From Bog-473 sp963809825 (GTDB taxonomy: Bacteria > Actinomycetota > Acidimicrobiia > Acidimicrobiales > RAAP-2), in assembly GCA_963809825.1 (NCBI GenBank), contig CAWELJ010000001.1, forward strand, positions 35,641 to 99,640: a stretch of DNA of 64,000 nt, written 5' to 3'. Positions 25,800 to 34,225 of this stretch are shown one piece after another (the first letter of the stretch is position 1; the number at the start of each line of letters is the position of its first letter). The notes beneath the pieces were generated by a model, which saw only the letters and a program-made list of their open reading frames with translations, had not been told where the DNA came from and searched no databases. The position numbers and the translations under genes are program-made.

Positions 25800-26599
25800 C
25801 GGCCGAGCAGCTTCCCGATGCCGATGGAGATGAAGTAGAAGGCGGTGAGCGGGATGGCCAGCGCGAACATGGAGAACGGGTCGGAGCTCGGGGTGAACAC
25901 CGCGGCCACCACGACGATGATGATGACGGCCCAGCGCCAGGCGCGCAGCAGCCGCGCCGGCGTGACGACGCGGGCGAGCTCGAGGGAGATCAGGACGACG
26001 GGGAACTCGAAGGTGAGGCCGAAGATCGTCATCATCAAGAGGATCAATCCCAGGTACGGGATGGGGTCGTAGATCGCCTGGAGATTCGGCCCTCCCACCG
26101 ACTTCAGCCAGCCCAGCGCATGCGGCAGGGTGATGTACGCGGTCGCCGCACCCAGCAGGAAGAGCACGAAGGCGCTGAGCACGAACGGGATGGCATAGCG
26201 CCGCTCCGACGCCTTGAGCCCGGGGGTCACGAAGCGCCATACCTGGAACAGGATGACCGGGGAGGCCAGGACGAGACCCCCGAAGAGGGCGATCTTTATG
26301 CGCAGCGACAAGCCGTCGAGGGGGGACGTGACGAAGAGGTTGCACGTGCCGTTCGAGGCGATGATCAGAGAGCCGCCCCCGGTGTTGTGGTGCACGGTCG
26401 AGGCGTCGACGGTGCACAGCGGGCGGAGGAGGAAGTGCAGGATCGGCTCGTAGGCGACGACCGCGACGGTGGCGGCAGCGGCGAAGGCGATCACGCAGAT
26501 GATCACCCGCCGCCGCAGCTCGCCCAGGTGCTCCCCCAGCGTCATGTTGTCGGGGGACGGCCGGTTCTTGCGCTTGGCCGTGAAGGGAAGGGTCACCAC
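25796..26599 (-). CDS. tatC: Sec-independent protein translocase TatC
   Basis: A 267-residue six-helix membrane protein of the twin-arginine translocase. The N-terminal signature MTLGEHLGELRRRVI is at about 19-33, and FVTPGLKASERRYAIPFV and the conserved EFPVVLISL block follow. It forms the substrate receptor with TatA/B. GTG at 26599 or 26596 can serve as start. The loop between helices 1 and 2 is rather long (VDASTVHHNTGGGSLIIASN). Linked to tatA on one side and overlapping helY on the other. Confidence 0.96.
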   Translation of the reverse strand: MVTLPFTAKRKNRPSPDNMTLGEHLGELRRRVIICVIAFAAAATVAVVAYEPILHFLLRPLCTVDASTVHHNTGGGSLIIASNGTCNLFVTSPLDGLSLRIKIALFGGLVLASPVILFQVWRFVTPGLKASERRYAIPFVLSAFVLFLLGAATAYITLPHALGWLKSVGGPNLQAIYDPIPYLGLILLMMTIFGLTFEFPVVLISLELARVVTPARLLRAWRWAVIIIVVVAAVFTPSSDPFSMFALAIPLTAFYFISIGIGKLLGR

Positions 26600-26610
26600 G
26601 CGTGCGCCGT

Positions 26611-27057
26611 TCAGTTCAGCGTCGGGTCGCCGGGGACGATGACCTCGGTCGGTCCCGCGGCCGACACCCGTTGATCCGCCGCCATCGGCTGCGTCGTGTC
26701 GGCCTGTGGCACCGGAGGGGCGTCAGCGGCCACCGAGCCGTTGCCGGCGGCGTCCGCGGGCACGGGCGGCTGGAAGCTGCCGTCGGGCGCTTCCGCCGGA
26801 GTCTCGGGATCGGGGGACATCGTCGAGAGGTGGTTGAGCAAGGCGGAGGGTGAGCGCGCCAGCCGGGCGATCTCCGACGTCGACGGCAGATCGGGCATGG
26901 TGCTGCGTACCTCGGTCTCCATGCGGTGGCGGAATTCGTTGAAGGAACGCCAGGCGCCACCGAGCTGGCGAGCGACCTGGGGGAGACGGTCAGGTCCCAG
27001 GAGGATGATGGCGATCACGGCGATCACCAGCAGTTTGCCGGGGTCGAGGTTGAACAT
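26611..27057 (-). CDS. Tat translocase subunit TatA/TatB
   Basis: A 148-residue protein with one N-terminal membrane helix (LLVIAVIAIILLGPDRLP), the LGPDRLP hinge, then an amphipathic helix VARQLGGAWRSFNEFRHRM. The tail is Pro/Asp-rich. The LGPDRLP hinge and the long tail lean towards TatB-like, but actinobacterial TatA and TatB are hard to separate from one sequence. TAGAGT lies 8 nt before the ATG and GAAGG sits in between, so either a leaderless or weak Shine-Dalgarno start is possible. Confidence 0.9.
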   Translation of the reverse strand: MFNLDPGKLLVIAVIAIILLGPDRLPQVARQLGGAWRSFNEFRHRMETEVRSTMPDLPSTSEIARLARSPSALLNHLSTMSPDPETPAEAPDGSFQPPVPADAAGNGSVAADAPPVPQADTTQPMAADQRVSAAGPTEVIVPGDPTLN

Positions 27058-27079
27058 GTGCCTTCACTCTACGGTGCCG

Positions 27080-28438
27080 CTACAGCGACTGGATGAGCCG
27101 CTCCACCCGCTCATCGTGCGACTTGAAGGGGTCCTTCAGCAGCACGGTGCGCTGGGCCTGGTCGTTCAGCTTGAGGTGCACCCAGTCGACGGTGAAGTCC
27201 CGCCGCCGCTCCTTGGCCCGCTTCACGAAGGCACCGCGGAGCCGGGCCCGGGTCGTCTCGGGCGGCTTCGTCATGGCCTCGGTGATGGCGTCGTCGGTGC
27301 AGGTTCGCTCCATCTCGTCGCGCTGCTGGAGCTTGTAGAAGAGGCCGCGACTGCGGTCGACGTCGTGATACATGAGGTCGATCATCGCCACCTTGGGATG
27401 CGAGAGGGAGACGTCGTGGCGCGCCCGCATGTGCTCGACCAGCCGATGCTTGGCCACCCAGTCACACTCGCGCCAGAGCGAGGTCGGGTCGGCCTCGAGC
27501 CCCTTGAGGCAGTACTCCCACATGTCCAGCGCCCGGTCCTCCTCGGGAGAGAGGCCTCGCCGATCACGGAACTTCAGCGCCCGCTCGAGGTACTCGACCT
27601 GAATGTCCAAGGCGCGCATCTCGCGCCCGTTGGCCAGCCGCACCCGCCTCTGGCAGGTGATGTCGTGACTGATCTCGCGGATGGCGCGGATCGGGTTCTC
27701 GAGCGTGAGGTCGCGCAGCACGGTCGAGGAGTCCTCGAGCATGGCGAGCAGGATCGACGTCGTGCCGACCTTCAAGAAGGTGGCGTACTCGCTCATGTTG
27801 GAGTCGCCGACGATCACGTGGAGGCGACGGAACCGCTCGGCGTCCGCGTGGGGCTCGTCCCGGGTGTTGATGATGGGGCGGCTGCGGGTGGTGGCCGAGG
27901 ACACGCCTTCCCAGATGTGCTCCGCACGCTGGCTCAGGCAGAACACGGCGCCCCGGGCCGTCTGCAGGACTTTGCCCGCCCCGGCGTAGATCTGGCGAGA
28001 CACCAGGAACGGGATCAGCACCTCGGTGTAACGGTTGAACTCGTCGTTGCGCTCGGTCAGGTAGTTCTCGTGGCAGCCGTAGGAGTTGCCGACGGAGTCG
28101 GTGTTGTTCTTGAAGAGGTAGACCTCGCCGCGGATCCCCTCTTCCCGCAGACGGGCCTGCGCGCCGGTGACGAGCTGGGCCAGGATCCACTCCCCCGCCT
28201 TGTCGTGCACCACGACGTCCCCGATGCGGTCGCATTCCGGTGTGGCGTACTCGGGATGGCTGCCGACGTCGAGGTACAGGCGGGCACCGTTCTCGAGGAA
28301 AACGTTGGACGAGCGGCCCCACGAGACCACCCGGCGGAACAGGTAGCGCGCCACCTCGTCGGGGCTGAGGCGGCGCTGTCCGCGCAGGGTGAAGGTCACC
28401 CCGTATTCGTTCTCGATCCCGAAGATGCGCCGTTCCAC
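27080..28438 (-). CDS. pafA: Pup--protein ligase PafA
   Basis: A 452-residue carboxylate-amine ligase that joins the C-terminal Glu of deamidated Pup to lysines of target proteins, using ATP. It begins with the family signature RRIFGIENEYGVTF, with the metal/ATP Glu and the conserved Glu-Tyr-Gly. It also has YLFKNNTDSVGNSYGCHENY and NTRDEPHADAERFRRLHVIVGD, hallmarks of the PafA/Dop family. Length matches PafA and the long Dop loop is absent, distinguishing it from the dop gene nearby. A GTG start is used; TACGGT lies 7 nt upstream, suggesting its own leaderless transcript despite being only 20 nt after prcA. Confidence 0.97.
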   Translation of the reverse strand: MERRIFGIENEYGVTFTLRGQRRLSPDEVARYLFRRVVSWGRSSNVFLENGARLYLDVGSHPEYATPECDRIGDVVVHDKAGEWILAQLVTGAQARLREEGIRGEVYLFKNNTDSVGNSYGCHENYLTERNDEFNRYTEVLIPFLVSRQIYAGAGKVLQTARGAVFCLSQRAEHIWEGVSSATTRSRPIINTRDEPHADAERFRRLHVIVGDSNMSEYATFLKVGTTSILLAMLEDSSTVLRDLTLENPIRAIREISHDITCQRRVRLANGREMRALDIQVEYLERALKFRDRRGLSPEEDRALDMWEYCLKGLEADPTSLWRECDWVAKHRLVEHMRARHDVSLSHPKVAMIDLMYHDVDRSRGLFYKLQQRDEMERTCTDDAITEAMTKPPETTRARLRGAFVKRAKERRRDFTVDWVHLKLNDQAQRTVLLKDPFKSHDERVERLIQSL

Positions 28439-28445
28439 CAGGCCA

Positions 28446-28451
28446 ACCGTA
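28446..28451 (-). promoter_or_regulatory. Putative -10 box of pafA
   Basis: TACGGT ends 7 nt before the GTG of pafA, inside the 20-bp prcA-pafA gap. It would give pafA a separate leaderless transcript. Confidence 0.4.
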
Positions 28452-28458
28452 CCGCCGC

Positions 28459-29136
28459 CTATGCCAGGAGTTGTGCCAGCTCCGGTTCCTCTATCCGCTC
28501 GAAGGTACGGCGGCCGTTTCCCCGGCTCAGGGTGGCAACCTCGAGGTCACCCGCAGCCAGCGTCCGATCCGGCCCGGCCAGCGCCTGGGTTGCCGCCTTG
28601 AGCGCCGCCCCCATGTCCCAATCGCCCCGCCAGGCCGCCGCCACCCGCTCCGTGATGGTCTCCGCGTCGCCTCCGAGCACGGCAAAGCGGTCCTCGTCGG
28701 TGATCGTGCCCTCGTAGGCGATGTGGTACAGCTGGTTCGGGTTCTCGCCGTCCCCCAATTCGGCCACCAGGATCTCCACCTCGAGCGGCTTCATTTCGTG
28801 GGTGAACACGTTGCCCAGGTACTGGGCGTAGAGGTTGGCCAGCGACCGGGCGTCGACATCCTCTCGGCTGTAGGCGTATCCCTTGGTGTCGGCGTGCCGG
28901 ACGCCGGCCACACGGAGCTGGTCGTACTCGTTGTACTTGCCGACCCCGCCGAACGCGATGCGGTCGTAGATCTCGCTGATCTTGTGCAGCGACCGCGACG
29001 GATTCTCGGCCACGATGGCGATGCCGGTGTCGTACGTCGTCGCCACCAGCGACCGGCCGCGGGCGATGCCCTTCTGGGCGTACTCGGCGCGGTCCTTCAT
29101 GACCTGTTCCGGCGCGACGTAGTAGGGCATGCTCAT
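28459..29136 (-). CDS. prcA: 20S proteasome alpha subunit
   Basis: A 225-residue alpha subunit that forms the outer heptameric rings and the gate of the proteasome core. It begins MSMPYYVAPEQVMKDRAEYAQKGIARG, a typical actinobacterial PrcA gating helix and H0. It continues with VAENPSRSLHKISEIYDRIAFGGVG. It lacks an N-terminal active Thr, as expected. The C-terminus ends FERIEEPELAQLL. The ATG start overlaps the prcB stop (ATGA), giving coupled translation and balanced subunits. The frame extends upstream through prcB but is not coding. Confidence 0.96.
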   Translation of the reverse strand: MSMPYYVAPEQVMKDRAEYAQKGIARGRSLVATTYDTGIAIVAENPSRSLHKISEIYDRIAFGGVGKYNEYDQLRVAGVRHADTKGYAYSREDVDARSLANLYAQYLGNVFTHEMKPLEVEILVAELGDGENPNQLYHIAYEGTITDEDRFAVLGGDAETITERVAAAWRGDWDMGAALKAATQALAGPDRTLAAGDLEVATLSRGNGRRTFERIEEPELAQLLA

Positions 29137-29933
29137 CGGGCACGCTCCGCCTGCCTGTCGGCGATGAGGGCTCCGAAGCGGTCGGCGACCTCGGGCTCGG
29201 GCACCTGCTGGTACCCCTGCGCGTCCACCACGGCGATGAGCGGGTAGATGCCGCGGACCGGGTCCGGACCGCCCGTGGCGGAGTCCTCGTCGGCCGCCTC
29301 GTAGAGGGATTGGATGGCCAGATCGACCGCCTCGTCCCGGCTCAGCCCCTCGCGCCACCCGAGCTTGATGGTGTTGCGCGCGTCGCGCCCGCCTGAGCCG
29401 GTGGCCTGGAAGTCGGTGTCCTCGTAGTGGCCGCCCGTGACGTCGTAGTTGAAGATGCGCCCCACGCCGCGAGCCGTGTCGTACCCGGCGAAGAGCGGGA
29501 CCACGGCCAGACCCTGCATGGCCAAGGGGAGGTGCTGGCGGACCATCTGGGCGAGCTGGTTGGCCTTGCCCTCCAGGGACAGGACGGAACCCTCGACCTT
29601 CTCGTAGTGCTCCAGCTGGACCTGGAAGAGACGGACCATCTCGACCGCCATCCCCGCCGTCCCGGCGATGGCCACCGCCGAGTGCCGGTCGGCCGGGAAG
29701 ACCTTCTCCATCGCGTGGTGGGCGATGAGGTTGCCCGCCGTGGCACGCCGGTCGCCCGCCATGACGATCCCGTCGGCGTAGCGGAGGGCGACCACCGTGG
29801 TGCCGTGGGGCACCTGGACCGACGCACCGGCTTCGAGGCGCGGCGGCGGGTCGGCCCGCCCAGCGGTCATGCGCAACAAGCCGACGAAGTCCGGGCCCGG
29901 ATCACGTTCCGGGGGGAAGAGAGGGAGCGCCAC
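29133..29933 (-). CDS. prcB: 20S proteasome beta subunit (catalytic)
   Basis: A 266-residue beta subunit with an N-terminal propeptide of about 44 residues, removed between Gly44 and Thr45 (PHG before TTVVAL). Thr45 becomes the nucleophile. The ordered features GIVMAGDRRATAGN with the conserved Asp and Lys-adjacent residues, GTAGMAVEMVRLF, and YDVTGGHYEDTDFQATGSGG fit PrcB. The GTG start is 6 nt after the pup stop. It is translationally linked to prcA. Confidence 0.97.
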   Translation of the reverse strand: MALPLFPPERDPGPDFVGLLRMTAGRADPPPRLEAGASVQVPHGTTVVALRYADGIVMAGDRRATAGNLIAHHAMEKVFPADRHSAVAIAGTAGMAVEMVRLFQVQLEHYEKVEGSVLSLEGKANQLAQMVRQHLPLAMQGLAVVPLFAGYDTARGVGRIFNYDVTGGHYEDTDFQATGSGGRDARNTIKLGWREGLSRDEAVDLAIQSLYEAADEDSATGGPDPVRGIYPLIAVVDAQGYQQVPEPEVADRFGALIADRQAERAR

Positions 29934-29939
29934 CGGGTG

Positions 29940-30146
29940 CTACTGCCCACCCTTTTGGACGTAGTTCCGGACGAACTCCTCCGCGTTGTCCTCGAGCACC
30001 TCGTCGATCTCGTCGAGGAGGTCGTCGAGCTCGGCCTTGATCTTCTCGCCGCGCTCCGAGGTCACCGGGGTGGCCTCGTCGACCTCGGCCTCCGTCTCGG
30101 TCGTCCGTGTCCCCGAGCCCTTCCGCTTCTGCTCTTGCTCTGCCAT
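29940..30146 (-). CDS. pup: Prokaryotic ubiquitin-like protein Pup
   Basis: A 68-residue disordered, acidic modifier. The coiled-coil region ERGEKIKAELDDLLDEIDEV binds the Arc/Mpa coiled coils, and the C-terminus is VQKGGQ. The final residue is Gln68, so it must be deamidated by Dop to Glu before PafA can attach it. The context (dop just upstream, prcB just downstream) matches the canonical order dop-pup-prcB-prcA. The ATG has a GGACGGGGAC sequence upstream that could act as a weak ribosome-binding site. Confidence 0.98.
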   Translation of the reverse strand: MAEQEQKRKGSGTRTTETEAEVDEATPVTSERGEKIKAELDDLLDEIDEVLEDNAEEFVRNYVQKGGQ

Positions 30147-30180
30147 CGTCCGTGTCCCCGTCCTGTTCTCGCGTCTTCGC

Positions 30181-31674
30181 CTAGGAATTGAGCCGGTTGA
30201 GCAGGTCCGCCGGTCCTGTGCTCTGCGCCAGGAGTGCGCCCGTGTGCTCGGCTGTTCCCTTCAGGGGGTCCATCATAGGGACGCGCCGCAACGGGTCGGC
30301 TCCAATGTCGAACACGAGGGAATCCCAGTTGGCGGTGACCACGGCGTCGGGCCAGCGGGCCAGGCACTTGCCCCGGAACCAGGCTCTCGTGCCCGAGGGG
30401 GGCTCGGTCACGGCGGTGGTCACCTGTGCCGGCTCCACCAGCGAGCGCATCCCGAGGCGCTGGAAGACCGACTTGTCGGGGCGCAGGTCGTGGTACTGCA
30501 ATGCCAGTGCCGCGACCCGGGGGTCCTTCCACCCGCACGAGTGCCGGTCCTGGTAGGCGAGCAGCAACTCCCGCTTGGCCACCCAGTCCAGCGTGTCGGC
30601 GAGGGAGGCCGGGTCCGACTCGAGCCCGCCGAGGACGGCCTCCCAGTGCTCCATGACCAGGGCCCCGACGGCGCCGTCGTCGCCGAGGGCGGCCAACCCG
30701 AACTCTTCGGCGTACTTGCGGGCGGCCCCGAACAGCTCCCACTGCAACTCCAGGGCGGTCGCCGTCGAGCCGTCGCTGAGCGCGAGCGGCCGGGTGAGCG
30801 AGAGGTCGGCCGAGACCTGGTGCAGCGCGCGCACGGGGTCCGACAGGGAAAGGTCGCGGGTGGGTCCGGCCTCGTCCTCGACCATGGCGAGCACGATCGC
30901 CGTGGTCCCCACCTTCAAGAACGTGGCGATGTCCGAGAGGTTGGCGTCGCCGACGATGACATGCAGGCGCCGGAACCGCTTGGGGTCGGCGTGCGGCTCG
31001 TCGCGCGTGTTGACGATCGGGCGCTTCAGCGTGGTCTCGAGGCCGACGATCTCCTCGAAGAACTCGGCCCGCTGCGAAATCTGGTACTCGACGGTCTCGG
31101 CGTCCAGCGCCCCCGTCTCGGTCCCCACCTTGCCCGACCCCGTGAAGAGCGTCCGGGACACGAAGTGCGGCACGACGCCGTCGATCACCCGGGCGAAGGG
31201 GACCGCACGGTCCATCATGTAGTTCTCGTGGCAACCGTAGGAATTGCCCTTCCCGTCGGAGTTGTTCTTGTAGACGAAGGGCGCCGGCTGCTCGGGCATG
31301 CGCAGCCCCGCCGCCACCATGGCGCGGCGCAGCACCTCCTCACCGGCCTTGTCGTAGACCAGACACTCCAGCGGGGTCAGGCACTCGGGACTCGAGTACT
31401 CGGGATGGGCGTGGTCGACGTAGAAGCGGGCGCCGTTGGTGAGCACCGTGTTGGCCAGATGGGTCTCGACCATCGGCGCCAGGGAGCCCTCACGGGCGAA
31501 GCCGCGCGCGTCGTTGCCGGGCGTCTCGTCCTCGAAGTCCCAGCCGATCTGCTGCTCCGCGTCGGCCGCGTACGCATTGACCAGGACCGAGGACGCGGCG
31601 ATCGGGTTCTGCTCCGGTCCCGGCGTCTGGATGCCGTACTCGGTCTCGATGCCGCAGACCTTGATGGTGGCCAC
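30181..31674 (-). CDS. dop: Pup deamidase/depupylase Dop
   Basis: A 497-residue homologue of PafA that deamidates the C-terminal Gln of Pup and also removes Pup from targets. It begins ATIKVCGIETEYGIQ and contains an insertion near residues 40-75 (around AADAEQQIGWDFEDETPG) that corresponds to the Dop loop missing from PafA. It shares YKNNSDGKGNSYGCHENYM and NTRDEPHADPKRFRRLHV. The GTG start is preceded by TAGGGT with a 6-nt gap and no Shine-Dalgarno, an excellent leaderless pattern. Together with pup, prcBA and pafA it completes the pupylation cycle. Confidence 0.97.
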   Translation of the reverse strand: MATIKVCGIETEYGIQTPGPEQNPIAASSVLVNAYAADAEQQIGWDFEDETPGNDARGFAREGSLAPMVETHLANTVLTNGARFYVDHAHPEYSSPECLTPLECLVYDKAGEEVLRRAMVAAGLRMPEQPAPFVYKNNSDGKGNSYGCHENYMMDRAVPFARVIDGVVPHFVSRTLFTGSGKVGTETGALDAETVEYQISQRAEFFEEIVGLETTLKRPIVNTRDEPHADPKRFRRLHVIVGDANLSDIATFLKVGTTAIVLAMVEDEAGPTRDLSLSDPVRALHQVSADLSLTRPLALSDGSTATALELQWELFGAARKYAEEFGLAALGDDGAVGALVMEHWEAVLGGLESDPASLADTLDWVAKRELLLAYQDRHSCGWKDPRVAALALQYHDLRPDKSVFQRLGMRSLVEPAQVTTAVTEPPSGTRAWFRGKCLARWPDAVVTANWDSLVFDIGADPLRRVPMMDPLKGTAEHTGALLAQSTGPADLLNRLNS

Positions 31675-31680
31675 GGCGCG

Positions 31681-31686
31681 ACCCTA
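31681..31686 (-). promoter_or_regulatory. Putative -10 box of dop
   Basis: TAGGGT ends 6 nt before the GTG start of dop, within the 16-bp arc-dop gap. The same hexamer precedes tkt (6 nt) and arc/mpa (8 nt). Confidence 0.5.
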
Positions 31687-31690
31687 ACTT

Positions 31691-33439
31691 CTAGAGGTAC
31701 TGGCCGGTACCGACCCGCTCGATCGATCGGCCACCATGGACCTCGCGGTCCTCGGTGAGCAGCGTACGGACGTACACGATGCGCTCACCCTTCTTGCCCG
31801 AGATCCGCGCCCAGTCGTCGGGGTTGGTCGTGTTGGGCAGGTCCTCGTTCTCCTTGTACTCCTGGCGGATCGACTCGAACATGTCCGAGGTCCGGATGCC
31901 CCCCGACTCGCCGGCGATGACCCGCTTGATGGCCAGCTTCTTGGCCCGGCGCACGATGTTCTCGATCATCGCCCCCGACGCGAAGTCGCGGTAGTAGAGG
32001 ATCTCCTTGTCGCCGTTCTGGTAGGTCACCTCGAGGAAGCGGTTCTCGTCGTCCTCGCGGTACATCTCGGTGACCGTCTGCTCGATCATCGCCTGCACCG
32101 CCTTGTGGGCATCGCCGCCCCCGAGGCGACGGACCTCGTCGGTGTCGAGCGGCAGGGCCGCAGTGAGGTACCGGCTGAAAATCTGCCCCGCGGCCTCCTC
32201 GTTGGGCCGCTCGATCTTGATCTTCACGTCGAGCCGGCCGGGCCGCAGGATCGCCGGGTCGATGAGGTCCTCCCGGTTCGAGGCGCCGATCACGATGACG
32301 TCGCGCAGGGACTCGACGCCATCGATCTCGGCGAGGAGCTGGGGCACGATGGTCGATTCCATGTCGGAACTGATGCCGGTGCCACGCGTGCGGAAGAGGG
32401 ACTCCATCTCGTCGAAGAACACGATGACCGGCATTCCCTCGTCGGCCTTCTCACGGGCCCGCTGGAAGACCTGCCGGATCTGGCGCTCCGTCTCGCCCAC
32501 GTACTTGTTCAGGAGCTCGGGACCCTTGATGTTGAGGAAGAAGCTGCGGACGTTGTCGTTGCCCGTCTTCTCGGCGACCTTCTTGGCCAGGGAGTTGGCC
32601 ACCGCCTTGGCGATCAGCGTCTTGCCGCACCCCGGGGGGCCATAGAGGAGGATGCCCTTGGGGGCGGGCAGCGAGTACTCGGCGAACAGCTCGCGGTGCA
32701 TGTAGGGCAGCTCGACGGCGTCGGTGATGGCCTCGATCTGCACGTCGAGCCCGCCGACGTCCGCGTAGGTGATGTCGGGCACCTCCTCGAGGACGAGCTC
32801 TTCGCTCTCGAGCTTGGGCAGCTTCTCGATGAGGAGTTGCGTACGCACGTCCATCAGGAGCGAGTCACCGGCCCGCAACCGCGTGCCCATCATGTCCTCG
32901 GAGAGCTCCGCCACCCGCTCCTCGTCGGCCCGGGCGTAGACGATGCAGCGGCGCCTGTCCTCGAGCTGCTCCTTCAGCGTGACGACCTCGCCGGAGAACT
33001 CGCCGTCGCGGACGAGCACGACGTTGAGGCTCTCGTTCAGGACGACCTCGTTCCCCTTGCGGATCTGGCCCGGGTCGATGTCGGGATGCAGGCTCACCCG
33101 CATTTTGCGCCCGCTGGAGAAGACGTCGACCGTTCCGTCGTCGTTGACGCCGAGGAACGTCCCGTAGGCCGCCGGCGGCTGGGTGAGCTTCTCGACCTCC
33201 TCGCGCAGCGCGGCGAGCTGCTCCTTGGCCTGCTGGAGGGTGAAGGTCAGTTTCTCGTTCTGCGAGGTCGCCTGCGCCAGCTGGCCCTTGGACTCGAGGA
33301 GCCGCTCCTCGAGCGCCTGTACCCGGCCCGGGCTCTCCTGCAACCGGCGCCGGAGCGCGTGGATCTCATCCTCGGCGTCTGCCAGCTCGGCCCGCAGCGC
33401 CTCGGCCTGGGCAGCGGTTTCGTCGGGAGTCGCGGTCAC
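31691..33439 (-). CDS. arc: Proteasome-associated AAA+ ATPase Arc/Mpa
   Basis: A 582-residue AAA+ unfoldase that captures pupylated proteins and feeds them into the proteasome. Residues 10-90 form a coiled coil (Pup-binding), and about 90-220 form two OB folds. Walker A GPPGCGKT is at 267-274 and Walker B VIVFFDE at 338-344, with the pore loop in between. The C-terminus ends GQYL, with the penultimate Tyr that docks into the alpha ring, as in Mpa. The GTG start is supported by TAGGGT 8 nt upstream. An ATG that overlaps it out of frame (ATG CAG TGA) is only a 2-codon frame. Confidence 0.97.
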   Translation of the reverse strand: MTATPDETAAQAEALRAELADAEDEIHALRRRLQESPGRVQALEERLLESKGQLAQATSQNEKLTFTLQQAKEQLAALREEVEKLTQPPAAYGTFLGVNDDGTVDVFSSGRKMRVSLHPDIDPGQIRKGNEVVLNESLNVVLVRDGEFSGEVVTLKEQLEDRRRCIVYARADEERVAELSEDMMGTRLRAGDSLLMDVRTQLLIEKLPKLESEELVLEEVPDITYADVGGLDVQIEAITDAVELPYMHRELFAEYSLPAPKGILLYGPPGCGKTLIAKAVANSLAKKVAEKTGNDNVRSFFLNIKGPELLNKYVGETERQIRQVFQRAREKADEGMPVIVFFDEMESLFRTRGTGISSDMESTIVPQLLAEIDGVESLRDVIVIGASNREDLIDPAILRPGRLDVKIKIERPNEEAAGQIFSRYLTAALPLDTDEVRRLGGGDAHKAVQAMIEQTVTEMYREDDENRFLEVTYQNGDKEILYYRDFASGAMIENIVRRAKKLAIKRVIAGESGGIRTSDMFESIRQEYKENEDLPNTTNPDDWARISGKKGERIVYVRTLLTEDREVHGGRSIERVGTGQYL

Positions 33440-33447
33440 TGCATGTC

Positions 33448-33453
33448 ACCCTA
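33448..33453 (-). promoter_or_regulatory. Putative -10 box of arc/mpa
   Basis: TAGGGT ends 8 nt before the GTG of arc/mpa. A small GC hairpin (about 33456-33470) lies just upstream on the same strand. No -35 consensus is visible. Confidence 0.45.
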
Positions 33454-33631
33454 GCCCTCGCTTCGGCGGGTTTTGCCAGCAACTTGAATGCACCCTCCAT
33501 GCGCGGGAACGGCAGCCCAACGGGGTTACCATGGGTGGGCCGACGATGCCGGATTGACGGCTCGCGGGACGCCTCACTACGGTCCTCAGCTGGCCCGTCG
33601 GGCGGTTTCGACAAGGGAGAAGAGCAGGTAC

Positions 33632-33868
33632 ATGAAGGTCTGGATCGACCAGGATCTCTGCACGGGGGACGGGCTCTGCGAAGAGATCGCGCCGGCCGTC
33701 TTCACCCTTCTCGACGACGGCCTGGCCTACGTGAAGGAAGAAGGCGACGTCAAGAACGAGCCGGGCGGCTCCGCCGGGATGGCCGCAGTCCCCACCGAGC
33801 TCGAGGATGCGGTGGTCGAGGCGTCCGAGGAGTGCCCCGGCGAGTGCATCTTCATTGAGCGGGACTGA
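33632..33868 (+). CDS. Small ferredoxin (3Fe-4S type)
   Basis: A 78-residue acidic ferredoxin. Cys10 and Cys16 (CTGDGLC, CX5C) and Cys68 in ECPGEC give the classic three-Cys pattern of actinobacterial [3Fe-4S] ferredoxins that donate electrons to cytochrome P450s or other oxidases. Cys72 is additional. The start ATG at 33632 has an AGAAGAGCAGG sequence upstream. The frame extends 5' but without conserved sequence. It stands alone on the plus strand between arc/mpa and a DUF1801 gene, so its partner is not local. Confidence 0.9.
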   Translation: MKVWIDQDLCTGDGLCEEIAPAVFTLLDDGLAYVKEEGDVKNEPGGSAGMAAVPTELEDAVVEASEECPGECIFIERD

Positions 33869-33877
33869 CCGTCTTCG

Positions 33878-34225
33878 TCACGGCTCGAGCGCGCCGCCCA
33901 GGAGCGCCCGCAGTTCACCGTCGGAGATCACCTCGGCGTCCGCCGGACGGATCCTGATCGTCCCCTTGCCACTGGACAGCGCGGGGTGGCGCGCCACGAA
34001 GCCGCCGTCACGGTCCGCGCGCCAGCCGTAGACGGACACCCCGTGGCGCCACGCGCCGATGTTGAGCCGGCGCCCACCGACCCGGTACGCCGGCATGCCG
34101 TAGGACAGCGCCACCTCGGCCTCGGGGTGCAGGCCCAGGACGATCCCGTGCAGCCGGTCGAAGAGGGGGCGCTGCTCCGGTCCGATCGCGTCGATGTAGG
34201 CCCGAACGCCGGCGTCCAGTGTCAC
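33878..34225 (-). CDS. DUF1801-family protein
   Basis: A 115-residue protein of the DUF1801/YdhG-like family. Visible features are YIDAIGPEQRPLFDRLHGIV at the N-terminus and ALSYGMPAYRVGGRRL in the middle, with the family signature YGMPAY. Some members have been called iron chaperones, but function is unproven in general. The GTG start overlaps the trmI stop (GTGA), so it is translated with trmI. Confidence 0.85.
   Translation of the reverse strand: MTLDAGVRAYIDAIGPEQRPLFDRLHGIVLGLHPEAEVALSYGMPAYRVGGRRLNIGAWRHGVSVYGWRADRDGGFVARHPALSSGKGTIRIRPADAEVISDGELRALLGGALEP

Noticed and set aside
33451..33475. Terminator with TTTT after a GC hairpin on the plus strand
   Set aside because: No plus-strand gene ends upstream of it. 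The hairpin is more likely part of the arc/mpa promoter region.
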